In this document: piece by piece, positions 8,402 through 17,387 of the stretch
How the letters are laid out: the number at the start of each line of letters is the position of its first letter
Position numbering within the stretch: the stretch's first letter is position 1
Assembly: GCA_032017425.1 (NCBI GenBank)
Contig: DALZPW010000005.1
Source: Faucicola tetraodonis
Lineage (GTDB): Bacteria; Pseudomonadota; Gammaproteobacteria; Pseudomonadales; Moraxellaceae
DNA length: 64,000 bases
Strand: one strand, 5' to 3'
Notes under the pieces: model-generated
What the model was told of the DNA's origin: nothing
The model's database searches: none
Seen by the model: only the letters and a program-made list of their open reading frames with translations
Made by a program: the position numbers and the translations under genes

Positions 8402-9628
8402 TTAGAAGATATTTTTTATCCGCGTCATCCAACTGGTATTTTCTTTCTTCATTTGCGCCTCGATTTGTTTTTGTTGCTGCTCAAGCTTGATATCCATCAG
8501 ATTTTTTTCTTTAAATAGACTATATTGGGCATCGCCTTTATAAAACTCAGTTTCACGGTAACTGTCATACGCATGTTTGAATAGCACATTGAGCACAGCG
8601 GCGAGCGGCAAAGCAATCAGCATACCGGCAATGCCTGCTAGTGCCGCCCCGGCAAGTACCGCAAATATCACCCACAATGGTGATAAACCAATTTTATCAC
8701 CCAACAATAACGGCTGCAAAACATAACCTTCCACCGCCTGCCCTACCATAAAGGCACCGACAATTAGCACTAAATGTACCCAGTCTACGCCAAATTGAAA
8801 TAGCCCTGCAATAATCGCCGCAATAAAGCCAAGGGTAAAGCCAAGATACGGCACAAAACTTGCGATACCCGCCATCATACCGATGATAAGACCGACTTTA
8901 AGTCCAATGAGCTGAAGTTGCACCGCATACACCATACCGAGCAACACCATCACTAGTAACTGACCTTTGATAAATGACATCAACGCTTCATCACTTTCTT
9001 TAGCGATACGATAGACCGATGGAATATAACGGTTGGGAATCATATGACGCATTTTTACCAAGCGCTCATCCCAATTATATAAAAAATAAAACATCAAAAT
9101 CGGCACCAGTACCACAATGCCAGCCACGTTGATTACATTCATGCCTGATAACATTAAATTGGTAAAAAATGACCGCGCATCGGTGATATTGTAGTTTTCT
9201 TTGAGAAAATCGACCAAGCCTTTGGACATATCACGTACTTGCATGGCAGGCAAGCGTACGGGCGTGTGAGAACGCACCCAGCCTCGCAGCGTATTGTTAT
9301 AATAGTCAATTGCCGTCGGTACATACTTCCATGCCGATTGTAACTGCTCCCACACCAGTGGAATGAGCCACCAAAGTATCAATCCAATCATCAGCGCAGT
9401 GGACAAATATACCAGCAAAATCGCCACCCAGCGGCGAATGTGTGCCTTGTCCTGTAATTTTTGCACCAACGGATTAATCGCATACGATAAAATAAATGCT
9501 ACCAAAAATGGCAAAATTACCGATTGTAATTGATAAATGATATAGCCTATTGCAACCAAAAATAGCGATATAAATACCCGTTTGAAAAACACATCTTTCG
9601 TAAATCGATAAGGGAATGGGTTGTACAT
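8402..9628 (-). CDS. AI-2E / PerM-family membrane permease
   Basis: A 408-residue polytopic inner-membrane protein of the AI-2E transporter (PerM/YdiK/YhhT) family. It has paired hydrophobic segments at about 15-55 and 65-90, a periplasmic-type loop, then a block of five or six membrane segments from about 160 to 350. The family-typical PYLGFTLGFIAAIIAG and the Gly/Ala-rich final helix (AVLAGAALAGIAGMLIALP) are present. The substrate is uncertain: members have been linked to AI-2 export, Na+/H+ exchange and other roles. The C-terminal 55 residues are charged and cytoplasmic. It is divergent from purM; in many gammaproteobacteria a perM gene lies opposite purM. Confidence 0.88.
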   Translation of the reverse strand: MYNPFPYRFTKDVFFKRVFISLFLVAIGYIIYQLQSVILPFLVAFILSYAINPLVQKLQDKAHIRRWVAILLVYLSTALMIGLILWWLIPLVWEQLQSAWKYVPTAIDYYNNTLRGWVRSHTPVRLPAMQVRDMSKGLVDFLKENYNITDARSFFTNLMLSGMNVINVAGIVVLVPILMFYFLYNWDERLVKMRHMIPNRYIPSVYRIAKESDEALMSFIKGQLLVMVLLGMVYAVQLQLIGLKVGLIIGMMAGIASFVPYLGFTLGFIAAIIAGLFQFGVDWVHLVLIVGAFMVGQAVEGYVLQPLLLGDKIGLSPLWVIFAVLAGAALAGIAGMLIALPLAAVLNVLFKHAYDSYRETEFYKGDAQYSLFKEKNLMDIKLEQQQKQIEAQMKKENTSWMTRIKNIF

Positions 9629-9943
9629 AGGTTCCTCAAAAAAGCCAAATACGCCAAAAATATAAGGGTAATGTCAAATAAAAGACGGTCACTGCCATCG
9701 TTGTATTTTCGACTAATTTTAGGTAATTTGACAAAAATAGATAGCGCAAACTGCACAACTCATACAAATATTCAAAGCTATGTTATAAAGCCATATCACA
9801 TTTGTGGGGCTTGAAAGCGTCATAAACGATAAACAGCCTAATATTAGCCAGGTAGGAAAGCGATGGATTATTTTTCTTTTTGATGGGAATTTGGGTATAA
9901 TGCGCGTATTACTTTTCCCAATGATTCTGGCGATAGGAAGACC
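9629..9943. other. Intergenic region between perM-like gene and purM
   Basis: 315 bp between two divergent genes. A TATAAT (-10 type) lies at 9896-9901 on the + strand, about 40 bp before purM. The -35 region in front of it is poor. I do not see an obvious purine-repressor palindrome or riboswitch. Confidence 0.5.
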
Positions 9944-10990
9944 ATGACTACACAACCCACTTCGTTAAGTTATAAAGATGCTGGCGTCGATATCGATGCT
10001 GGCGAAGCGTTAGTTCAGCGCATTAAATCAGTTGCCAAAGCAACTAGCCGCTCTGAAGTAGTCGGTGGTTTGGGTGGATTTGGCGCCTTGTGCCGTATTC
10101 CGCAAGGCTATAAATCCCCTTTATTGGTCTCAGGGACTGATGGTGTCGGTACCAAACTTAAACTGGCTTTACAACTTCAGCAGCACGACACCATTGGTCA
10201 AGACTTGGTCGCGATGTGTGTCAATGACCTGCTAGTCTGTGGCGCTGAGCCGTTATTTTTCTTGGATTATTACGCCACAGGAAAACTGGACGTCGATACC
10301 GCAGCAACGGTTATCAGTGGTATCGGTGACGGCTGTAAATTGGCAAATTGTGCGCTCATCGGTGGCGAAACGGCTGAAATGCCAGGTATGTACCAAGATG
10401 ACGACTATGATTTGGCAGGTTTTTGTGTGGGCGTCGTCGAAGAGTCGGAAGTTATCACGGGTAAAAACGTTGCCAACAGTGATGTGTTAATCGGTATCGC
10501 CTCTAGCGGCGTGCATTCAAATGGTTATTCATTGGTGCGTAAAGTCATTGAAGTCAGCGGTGCCGATGTTGCCACTGAACAATTAGACGGCAAAGCATTA
10601 AAAGACGTGTTGATGGCACCGACAAAAATCTATGTCAAAGCCATTGGACAACTGCAAAAAACCTTGGGCAACGCAAGCTTGCATGCGATGGCACATATCA
10701 CCGGCGGCGGCTTGACGGAGAACCTACCACGCGTATTGCCCGACCATTTGGCGGCGCAAATTGATGTGAAATCTTGGACATTCCCGCCTGTATTTGCTTG
10801 GTTGCAAGAAAAAGGCAATATTGCGCAAATGGAAATGTACCGCACTTTTAACTGCGGTGTGGGTTTTGTCGTCGTGGTACCGGCAGATAAAGCAGACCAA
10901 GCCATTGAATTACTCAATGAACAAGGCGAAACCGCATGGAAATTGGGTGAAATCGTTGAAAGAACAGGCGATGCGGTAACCTATCGCTAA
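9944..10990 (+). CDS. purM: Phosphoribosylformylglycinamidine cyclo-ligase (AIR synthetase)
   Basis: PurM catalyses the ATP-dependent ring closure of FGAM to AIR, step five of de novo purine synthesis. The protein has 348 residues, normal for the family. The N-terminal YKDAGVDIDAGE signature, the glycine-rich SGTDGVGTKLKL near residue 63 and the conserved HITGGGLTENLPR are all present. It begins 42 bp after a TATAAT and is followed, after a repeat-bearing gap, by purN, the usual partner gene. Confidence 0.97.
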   Translation: MTTQPTSLSYKDAGVDIDAGEALVQRIKSVAKATSRSEVVGGLGGFGALCRIPQGYKSPLLVSGTDGVGTKLKLALQLQQHDTIGQDLVAMCVNDLLVCGAEPLFFLDYYATGKLDVDTAATVISGIGDGCKLANCALIGGETAEMPGMYQDDDYDLAGFCVGVVEESEVITGKNVANSDVLIGIASSGVHSNGYSLVRKVIEVSGADVATEQLDGKALKDVLMAPTKIYVKAIGQLQKTLGNASLHAMAHITGGGLTENLPRVLPDHLAAQIDVKSWTFPPVFAWLQEKGNIAQMEMYRTFNCGVGFVVVVPADKADQAIELLNEQGETAWKLGEIVERTGDAVTYR

Positions 10991-11014
10991 TGTTATCCGC
11001 GACTCAATCGGTAC

Positions 11015-11094
11015 TCTTGCGCTATTTTACTCTTGAGCTATTTTATCATTAAGCTAATTTATCCTTGAGCTAGTTTACTATTGAGCTAATTTAA
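11015..11094. repeat. Five 16-bp tandem repeats between purM and purN
   Basis: Five consecutive units of exactly 16 bp start at 11015, 11031, 11047, 11063 and 11079, of the form YYTTGAGCTAWTTTAY. The middle unit is the most diverged (CATTAAGCTAATTTAT). The array ends directly at the terminator hairpin. There are no spacers, so it is not a CRISPR. Confidence 0.92.
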
Positions 11095-11125
11095 AAGGTG
11101 CGTTTTTACGCACCTTAGTTTTTCC
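11095..11125 (+). terminator. Terminator between purM and purN
   Basis: The stem AAGGTGCG (11095-11102) pairs with CGCACCTT (11109-11116) around the loop TTTTTA, and is followed by AGTTTTT. It lies only about 25 bp before purN, so it could attenuate purN expression. Confidence 0.75.
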
Positions 11126-11147
11126 AACCTATTGCTTTGCTATCCTT

Positions 11148-11852
11148 ATGAAGTTGAACATGACAAACCCTACCCCGTTAAAAATTGCCGTCCTCGTCTC
11201 TGGCAGTGGCAGTAACCTGCAAGTATTAATTGATAAGCAGCTGCAGCAATTATTAAACATTCAAATCGTGGGCGTGATTAGTAATAAAGCCGATGCCTAT
11301 GCACTTGAGCGCATCCGCCTTGCCAATGAGCAGCAAGCTAATATTGCAACCGCAGTGATTGCGCGTGACGATAATGGCAAAAAATATACCCGTGTCGGTT
11401 TTGAACAACGGGCACTGCAAGAATTGCGCGCGTGGCAACCTGATTTGGTGGTGTTGGCAGGATTTATGCGGATTTTAACGCCGCTGTTTATTGATGGTGT
11501 CACCAGCAAGGATGGATTAAACGTGCCCATGATAAATCTGCACCCGTCACTGCTACCCAATTATAAAGGCTTAGATACCCATACCCGTGTGCTACAATCT
11601 GGCGAGCGCTATCATGGTTGCAGCGTGCATTTGGTAACGAGCGAACTCGATGCGGGGGAAGTCATCGCTCAAGCGGTGACCTGCGTCAACGCGGCTGAAA
11701 ATGCTAGCCAATTACAGCAGCGCGTTCATGCGATGGAACACCAACTGCTGCCTATGGTGGTGGGGTTATTTGCTGAGCGGATTGTTTCACTGAAAAATAA
11801 CCAACTCACCAACCGCCTTGGACTCAATTTGCCTATCAAGTTATGGTTATAG
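11148..11852 (+). CDS. purN: Phosphoribosylglycinamide formyltransferase (GAR transformylase)
   Basis: PurN transfers a formyl group from 10-formyl-tetrahydrofolate to GAR, the third step of purine synthesis. The nucleotide-binding LVSGSGSNLQVLI is near the N-terminus. The catalytic region NLHPSLLPNYKGLDTH contains the conserved Asn and His, and the catalytic Asp lies in SELDAGEVIAQ. At 234 aa it is slightly longer than E. coli PurN (212). ATG codons at 11148 and 11160 are both possible; the second has a weak GAAG in front and gives a more usual N-terminus. A terminator-like hairpin separates it from purM. Confidence 0.95.
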   Translation: MKLNMTNPTPLKIAVLVSGSGSNLQVLIDKQLQQLLNIQIVGVISNKADAYALERIRLANEQQANIATAVIARDDNGKKYTRVGFEQRALQELRAWQPDLVVLAGFMRILTPLFIDGVTSKDGLNVPMINLHPSLLPNYKGLDTHTRVLQSGERYHGCSVHLVTSELDAGEVIAQAVTCVNAAENASQLQQRVHAMEHQLLPMVVGLFAERIVSLKNNQLTNRLGLNLPIKLWL

Positions 11853-11874
11853 TTAAATTATGGCTATTATCAAA

Positions 11875-11908
11875 AAAAAACGCCTATAATCAAATTTAGG
11901 CGTTTTTT
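11875..11908. terminator. Bidirectional terminator, purN / ubiA
   Basis: AAAAAACGCCTA (11875-11886) pairs with TAGGCGTTTTTT (11897-11908) around a 10-nt AT-rich loop. It lies between convergent purN and ubiA. Confidence 0.88.
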
Positions 11909-11922
11909 ATGTTTATCACAGT

Positions 11923-12834
11923 TTATCCTCGAAGTGCCGATACACTCAATATCACGATTAGCAAAAATACATAGCGCCCTACCCACACGTTGTCTAAAAA
12001 TGCGTTAAAGCAAAGCTTACGGTCATAGGTAAGACATTGTTTATTTTGTCGGTAAAACATGACAACGATAGGTAGCAGCGCCAATACTGAAAGCACGCCA
12101 AAATAATGCCAAAACACGCCCGACAAACTGAGCAAAAACACCCCTTGAAGTAGGCTGATTATCAACACATCATATTTACCAAATAAAATCGCGGTGGATT
12201 TGACCCCAATTTTTAAATCATCCTCACGATCTGCCATGGCATATTGGGTATCATACGCCACCGTCCAGCACATATAGCCGAAAAACAGCAGCCAGCACCA
12301 AATATCAACCTCGGTCTGCCCCGTTAATACTTGCGATACCGCAACATACGCCATCGGAATCGCCCAGCCGAAAGCCGCCGCCAAAAACACTTGCGGCAAA
12401 TGGGTAAAGCGTTTCATAAACGGATAGATAAACGCCAGCGCCACCGCACCAAATGACCAAATAAAGACCTGCACGGGCAAAAATACTAATAACGCTGCAC
12501 TCACCCAAGATAAAATTAAAAACGTCCAAACTGCTTCTTTACCCGTCAAGCGACCATCCGCCAGCGGTCTACCTTTGGTTCGCGATACATGCCCATCGAC
12601 TTTTCTGTCAGCAAAGTCATTGATGGCACAGCCTGCCGCTCGCATCAACACCGCACCCGTCGCAAAGATTGCCACCACATGCCAAGGTGGGAGTTGCTCA
12701 AACCCTTTTGCCGCCAAAAACACCGCCCATAAGGTCGACCAAAACACCAGCTCAATGCCCACAGGCTTATCAAAGCGGGTCAGGTGAATATAGGCTTGTA
12801 GCTTATCTTTAAAAGACAGAGTGTGTGTAGTCAT
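11923..12834 (-). CDS. ubiA: 4-hydroxybenzoate octaprenyltransferase
   Basis: UbiA attaches the polyprenyl chain to 4-hydroxybenzoate in ubiquinone synthesis and is an integral inner-membrane enzyme. From the ATG at 12834 it has 303 aa. The first aspartate-rich motif is N72-D-F-A-D-R-K-V-D80 and the second is DTQYAMADREDD. About eight or nine membrane helices are visible. The open frame runs up to 12915, but the additional 27 residues are unlike the family and fall in a region of short DNA repeats, so I reject that start. No ubiC is adjacent. Confidence 0.95.
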   Translation of the reverse strand: MTTHTLSFKDKLQAYIHLTRFDKPVGIELVFWSTLWAVFLAAKGFEQLPPWHVVAIFATGAVLMRAAGCAINDFADRKVDGHVSRTKGRPLADGRLTGKEAVWTFLILSWVSAALLVFLPVQVFIWSFGAVALAFIYPFMKRFTHLPQVFLAAAFGWAIPMAYVAVSQVLTGQTEVDIWCWLLFFGYMCWTVAYDTQYAMADREDDLKIGVKSTAILFGKYDVLIISLLQGVFLLSLSGVFWHYFGVLSVLALLPIVVMFYRQNKQCLTYDRKLCFNAFLDNVWVGRYVFLLIVILSVSALRG

Positions 12835-12894
12835 AGCATGTTTAATTAAACTAATCAAAAAGGAATAGAAGGTTGACGCTAGCATAGCGCTAGC

Positions 12895-12930
12895 CAATAG
12901 TGTCACACTAAGCAATAGTGTAACGCTAAA
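12895..12930. repeat. Two 18-bp tandem repeats upstream of ubiA
   Basis: CAATAGTGTCACACTAAG (12895-12912) is followed directly by CAATAGTGTAACGCTAAA (12913-12930), 15 of 18 identical. They lie in the gap before ubiA. Related words (GCTAGC, GTTAGCC) flank them. Confidence 0.8.
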
Positions 12931-12962
12931 CGTTAGCCAAATCGTCGATAAATTTGTTACCC

Positions 12963-13781
12963 TTACAGCTGTAAGCCAATCATCAGCAGTTGGTAATCCA
13001 GCCCAATCGGCGATTGGTCTTGCAGATAGCGTCTAAATGTCGCCGTATCGATGCTATCTTTGCCAGAGACGGCGCCGCCCATTTGCTTGAGATTTTTTAA
13101 CAGACTTTTTAAATTGTCATAAGAGACAGCAAACGCTTGCTCGGTGTGATACATTAGCGTGCCTTGACGCTGTTGTTGCAAAGTGTGTATCGCCGCTAGC
13201 CAAGCGTGACTGGGTAAAAAATCAAACACAGGCAACTTGGGAAAGCGCTGACTGACTTCATGAAAAGAACCTGCCACCGGAATCGCCAAATGCAGCTGAC
13301 CTTTGGTTTTGACGATGCGCCCAAGCTCTGCGATAACGCTTGGCGATGTCCAATGAAGGGCAAAACTACTCATCACCAAATCGGCTGATTGATTCGCCAA
13401 TGCCATATCTGCCATATTGGCGCAAAGCGCTTGGCTGTGCAGCGTCATTGGAGAAGTTGGTGAGGATGAGGTAGATGACAGCGGCATCGACAAAAGATGC
13501 GCGACTCGCTGTTGCCAAATTGCAAGCATACTGGCAGCAGTATCGACGCCATATAACTGAGCGGAAGCTAACGCTGCATTTTGTAAAAACTTTGACATCA
13601 CCGCCTGCGTCAATTTTCCTGTGCCACAGCCCACATCAACCACGCACATATCGGTTACGCCGGTATGGTAACGCACAATGAGCTGCGCCAAATGCTCTGC
13701 CACCTGCGATTGAATCGGCGTGGCGGCATCGTATGAGGTGGCAAATTGTTCAAAAACAGGGGTAACAGTACAGGACATCAT
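12963..13781 (-). CDS. BioC-like SAM-dependent methyltransferase
   Basis: A 272-residue class I methyltransferase with motif I VVDVGCGTGKLTQAV (about residues 48-62). The layout matches malonyl-ACP O-methyltransferase BioC, which starts pimelate synthesis for biotin: N-terminal FEQFATSYDAATPIQSQVA, then SFALHWTSP and LGRIVKTKGQLHLAIP. Fold and N-terminus favour BioC, but no other bio gene is within the window, so substrate remains an inference. It lies between the ODP-type hydrolase upstream (16-bp gap) and ubiA, and is probably co-transcribed with the former. Confidence 0.78.
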   Translation of the reverse strand: MMSCTVTPVFEQFATSYDAATPIQSQVAEHLAQLIVRYHTGVTDMCVVDVGCGTGKLTQAVMSKFLQNAALASAQLYGVDTAASMLAIWQQRVAHLLSMPLSSTSSSPTSPMTLHSQALCANMADMALANQSADLVMSSFALHWTSPSVIAELGRIVKTKGQLHLAIPVAGSFHEVSQRFPKLPVFDFLPSHAWLAAIHTLQQQRQGTLMYHTEQAFAVSYDNLKSLLKNLKQMGGAVSGKDSIDTATFRRYLQDQSPIGLDYQLLMIGLQL

Positions 13782-13797
13782 CGACTAAAACAACAAA

Positions 13798-14613
13798 TCA
13801 GTCAACTTTAACACTATTAATCAGCCTTGCATAGTCATAATCGTCTTGTGTGAGCAAATCAACCCCACAAGGCAAATTGCCTATCCAATCCAAAAAGCGA
13901 TTAATCATGGCTTTGCCAACAAAAGATTTGCCATGCTGCGGCACAATCATCTCGACATCTAACTGCCGAACCGCATCTGCCCAAAAACGGGTGACTTTAT
14001 TACTGACCATGTAGCGCTGATGAAACCCTCGCATGGTCGGAATATGCGCGTCAAAATCTTCCACTGGCACATTCGCATCACCGAGCAACGAAGCCCCCAT
14101 ATCGCCTGAAAATAAAATTTTGCTGATGGGGTCATAAAACTGAAAATTACCTTCTGAATGCAGAAAGTGCGCAGGCAAAGCAAATAACTGGGTTTTCCCC
14201 AAAGGTAACACCGCGCCTTCATCTGGCAGCGCAATCAAGCGCTTAAGATACCCTTCTTGCAGACGGTCAGTGGTAAACGCGGAGTTAAGATGCGGTAAAA
14301 AACGCTCCCACAATCTTGAGATGACGATATTGGCTTGGGTATGCAATAGCCAACGCGGCAATGACGCAATGATATCAGGGTCTTGGTGTGAGCCAATCAC
14401 ATAGCGGATATGCCTTATATCAGTATGTTTGAGCAGTGCAAGGGTGAGCGGCGTATAGGTCAAATCCCCACCTGGGTCAATAACCGCGCCGACAGTTTCT
14501 TCATCTGAGTGCAAAATTAAAAATTGATTGGACTGAATACCGTCACCTTTTACCAAATCACTAAACATAATGCACTGATGCTTGCCATTATCAAAAATTA
14601 TTTTACCGCTCAT
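13798..14613 (-). CDS. Metallo-beta-lactamase-fold protein of the ODP (di-iron) type
   Basis: A 271-residue protein of the metallo-beta-lactamase fold, resembling the oxygen-binding di-iron domain of flavodiiron proteins rather than a hydrolase. Instead of HxHxDH it has S75-H76-Q-D78-P-D80, as in the ODP group. The other ligands look present: H149 and/or H152 (PAHFLHSEGNF), D171 (ILFSGDMGAS) and H227 (VPQHGKSF). There is no flavodoxin domain. Related ODP proteins can sense or reduce O2 or NO; the role here is not known. It starts about 345 bp from divergent tsaB and probably shares a transcript with the BioC-like gene. Confidence 0.8.
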   Translation of the reverse strand: MSGKIIFDNGKHQCIMFSDLVKGDGIQSNQFLILHSDEETVGAVIDPGGDLTYTPLTLALLKHTDIRHIRYVIGSHQDPDIIASLPRWLLHTQANIVISRLWERFLPHLNSAFTTDRLQEGYLKRLIALPDEGAVLPLGKTQLFALPAHFLHSEGNFQFYDPISKILFSGDMGASLLGDANVPVEDFDAHIPTMRGFHQRYMVSNKVTRFWADAVRQLDVEMIVPQHGKSFVGKAMINRFLDWIGNLPCGVDLLTQDDYDYARLINSVKVD

Positions 14614-14958
14614 AACCTATCTACCCATTTAACCGACAAATAAAACTTAAACTACTGATAAAAAACGCTATCACACACGCTATAAAATTGTGCAGCAAAG
14701 TGACTTTGAGGGACTTTGAATGGCTTTGCAAACCATTGTTAACCGTTCGTTATTTGCCTCAATAAACTGCCCTTAAACCCTTAGAAATAGTGAGGATTAT
14801 AGCATTTTATTGACGGGATTGAGGGCATTTTTGCCCAAATCCCTGTTAACTAAATTATGCTCAAATTTGTTTTTAGTGGTATTATACCAAGCAATTTTTT
14901 AGGCAAAATTTGTGTGCTTTAAGCGCATGATTACTGCAAACGGTAAAGGCAATTTGTT
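14614..14958. other. Intergenic region between ODP protein and tsaB
   Basis: 345 bp without a gene. It must hold divergent promoters. An AT-rich TATTATAC lies near 14879-14886. A two-part hairpin at 14815-14843 (GGGATT..AATCCC outside, GGGC..GCCC inside, loop ATTTTT) has no T-run and no clear function. Confidence 0.45.
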
Positions 14959-15630
14959 ATGATTTTGGCACTTGAAAGTGTATTTGACCAATGCTCAGTG
15001 GCATTCGTGGATTTAGCAGGTAATGTCATCGCTGAACAGACCCTGACGGGAAATCGTCTGCAAACCCAGCAAATTTTGCCGATGATACATGCGCTGATGA
15101 CGGCATCATCGATTGATTGGTCACAACTGACTGCGATTGCTTTTAATCGAGGTCCCGGGGCTTTTAGTGGCATACGCATTAATACGGCGGTAGCGCAAGC
15201 CATCGCCTTTGCCCATGATGTGCCTTGTTTGCCTGTATCAAGCCTGCAAGCTATCGCCCAAGCGGCATTTGAACTACATCAACGCCCCCACGTATTGGCG
15301 CTGACAGATGCGCGCATGAACCAAGTGTACGCCGGTGAATACGCCATGAGCGATGGTATCATGCACCTTGTGGCAGGTGCTACTGAGCATTTGCTTGATT
15401 ATGACAGTGTGATAGACAAAGACTTAGCCTTAGTAGGTAACGGCGCAACCTTGGTCAATGCGCAGCTAGGTCAAGCCATCTTTGCCGATATTCGCCCCTC
15501 AGCCGTTATCATTGCCAAACTTGGGCTAGCCTTGTATCAGCAGCACCAATCCGTCCCAGCTGAGCTGGCGTTGCCAGTTTATTTAAGAAATAATGCGTGG
15601 AAAACTCTAGCCGAACAACAAAAGGCTTAA
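14959..15630 (+). CDS. tsaB: tRNA threonylcarbamoyladenosine synthesis protein TsaB
   Basis: TsaB is the ASKHA-fold partner that supports TsaD in making t6A37 in ANN-decoding tRNAs. The 223 residues fit the family. The N-terminal ILALESVFDQCSVAF replaces the common 'ALDTS...CSVAL'. The conserved R64-GPGAFSGIR-73 motif and the following helix (INTAVAQAIAFAHDVP) are intact, as is SLQAIAQ. It stands first in a run of + strand genes, 113 bp ahead of uppP. Confidence 0.93.
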   Translation: MILALESVFDQCSVAFVDLAGNVIAEQTLTGNRLQTQQILPMIHALMTASSIDWSQLTAIAFNRGPGAFSGIRINTAVAQAIAFAHDVPCLPVSSLQAIAQAAFELHQRPHVLALTDARMNQVYAGEYAMSDGIMHLVAGATEHLLDYDSVIDKDLALVGNGATLVNAQLGQAIFADIRPSAVIIAKLGLALYQQHQSVPAELALPVYLRNNAWKTLAEQQKA

Positions 15631-15743
15631 TTTATCGGCTGATTACTCATGTTGTGTTAAGTTTGACTCGCTACCCTTTATCTTGTTATAAGCGCAAAAA
15701 TTGTTAGCTTTGACTGTTAATAACTAACATTGTTGGATACGTT

Positions 15744-16580
15744 ATGGATCTTATTTTGATTTTTAAAGCCATCATCATGGGCATGGTTGAGGGCATTACC
15801 GAATTTTTACCGATTTCAAGTACCGGGCATTTAATTCTTGCCGACTCCTTGTTAAATTTTTGGACCAAAGACAAAGCCGACTTGTTTATCGTCGTCATTC
15901 AGCTGGGTGCGATTTCAGCGGTAATTTATCTGTACTGGGGACGGCTATGGCGTGCCTTGATGGGACTTATTACGGGTAAAGACCCTGAGCGTAACAACCC
16001 GCGTCAATTGGGTATCTCGCTGATTATTTCCACCATTCCGATTATGCTGATAGGTTTGATGTTTGATAAAGCGTTAAAAGCGGCGTTATTTAACCCAACC
16101 GTGGTGGCAATCTCATTGATTGTCGGTGGTTTGATTATCTTTTGGGCAGAGCGCCAACAACACAAACATACGGTCAAATATGCCGAAGCGGAAGATATTG
16201 ATATTAAAACAGCGATTATCATTGGTTTGATTCAATGTCTTGCCTTGATTCCTGGTACTTCTCGCTCAGGGTCTACGATTATTGGTTCCCTATTTTTGGG
16301 GGTATCACGTAAGGCGTCTGCGGAGTATTCTTTCTTCTTAGGGATTCCTGTATTAGTAGGTGCTGGGCTATTAGATCTGACCAAAAACCATCATATTTTA
16401 ACCACCACTGAAGACTGGACCATCATGGCAGTGGGTGTGGTGGTCTCATTTATTTTTGCTATGATTTTCATCAAATGGTTGGTTAACTGGGTCAGTACCC
16501 GCGATTTTACGATTTTTGCTTGGTGGCGCATCGTGGTAGGCGTACTGGTACTCATCGCTGGTATGCTGGGCTATATTTAA
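15744..16580 (+). CDS. uppP: Undecaprenyl-diphosphatase (bacitracin resistance)
   Basis: UppP (BacA) dephosphorylates undecaprenyl diphosphate at the periplasmic face, recycling the lipid carrier for peptidoglycan and other polymers. It has 278 residues and about eight membrane helices. Both active-site motifs are present: E16-GITEFLPISSTGH-29, and P170-GTSRSGST-178 with the catalytic-site Arg174. rsmJ follows after only 6 bp, so the two are probably one transcript. Confidence 0.97.
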   Translation: MDLILIFKAIIMGMVEGITEFLPISSTGHLILADSLLNFWTKDKADLFIVVIQLGAISAVIYLYWGRLWRALMGLITGKDPERNNPRQLGISLIISTIPIMLIGLMFDKALKAALFNPTVVAISLIVGGLIIFWAERQQHKHTVKYAEAEDIDIKTAIIIGLIQCLALIPGTSRSGSTIIGSLFLGVSRKASAEYSFFLGIPVLVGAGLLDLTKNHHILTTTEDWTIMAVGVVVSFIFAMIFIKWLVNWVSTRDFTIFAWWRIVVGVLVLIAGMLGYI

Positions 16581-16586
16581 CTCCCC

Positions 16587-17387
16587 ATGCTATCTCATCA
16601 ATCAATCCTATATTATGTTGACACTTTGCCAAGCGAGCAGCGTTTGGCAAACGTTGAAACCATACTCGCCCCTTTATCTGTCAATTTACAATTGCAAAAG
16701 ATTACTAGCAAAGTAACTCAAAAATGGCTGAAATCAGTCGATGATAACAGTGTGCTGATTGATGAGGTAGGCGATGTTTTTGTCATCGCAGCGGGCATGA
16801 AAGTCAGCCCAAATTGGCAAAGCCTACAACAGCGGGTGGTCAAAGCAGGCAAAAAAACTGAGATGCTACTCAAAGCCATGCAGCTACAAGCCAGCATGAC
16901 TGTCATTGATGCGACCGCAGGTTTTGGGCATGATAGCCTAATCTTGGCAAGTACCGGTGCCAGTGTGACTTTGCTAGAGCAGCAGCCACTCATGTTTTTG
17001 CTACTGCAACTAGAACAGCAAAAAATGGCGCAGCATCGCAACTGGCAAAAATTGATGAGTCGATTAACGATTTATCATGGCGACGCGATAGAATTGCTGG
17101 CTAAATTGCCAAAAGTTGACCGTATCTATCTAGATCCGATGTTTCCCGCGGATAGCTACAAATCAGCGGTTAATAAACATATGCAGATGTTGCATACTGT
17201 GACGACCCCACCGTCGATTGCGCAATCACAACAATTATTGTCGGCAGCGTTGGCGCAAATCACCCCCAATGGTATGGTGGTAGTCAAACGACCCAAATCA
17301 GCGCCTTTTCTTGCGAACTTGCCAGCTGACAACAGTCAGTCAAATGACATGGTTCGTTTTGATACCTATCTAAACAAAAAAAGCTGA
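16587..17387 (+). CDS. rsmJ: 16S rRNA (guanine1516-N2)-methyltransferase RsmJ
   Basis: RsmJ methylates G1516 in helix 45 of 16S rRNA with S-adenosylmethionine. At 266 residues it fits the family (about 250). The SAM motif D108-ATAGFGHDSLIL and the family signature RIYLDPMFP (LDPMFP at 182-187) are both clear. The C-terminus RFDTYLNKK also fits. The N-terminal 45 residues are less conserved. The stop codon falls within the terminator hairpin. Confidence 0.88.
   Translation: MLSHQSILYYVDTLPSEQRLANVETILAPLSVNLQLQKITSKVTQKWLKSVDDNSVLIDEVGDVFVIAAGMKVSPNWQSLQQRVVKAGKKTEMLLKAMQLQASMTVIDATAGFGHDSLILASTGASVTLLEQQPLMFLLLQLEQQKMAQHRNWQKLMSRLTIYHGDAIELLAKLPKVDRIYLDPMFPADSYKSAVNKHMQMLHTVTTPPSIAQSQQLLSAALAQITPNGMVVVKRPKSAPFLANLPADNSQSNDMVRFDTYLNKKS

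Noticed and set aside
11015..11094. CRISPR-like array
   Set aside because: The 16-bp units are directly adjacent without unique spacers and no cas gene is present.
12835..12915. N-terminal extension of ubiA to 330 residues
   Set aside because: The added residues are unlike UbiA proteins and are encoded by an 18-bp intergenic tandem repeat; MTTHTLSFKDKL at 12834 is the natural start.
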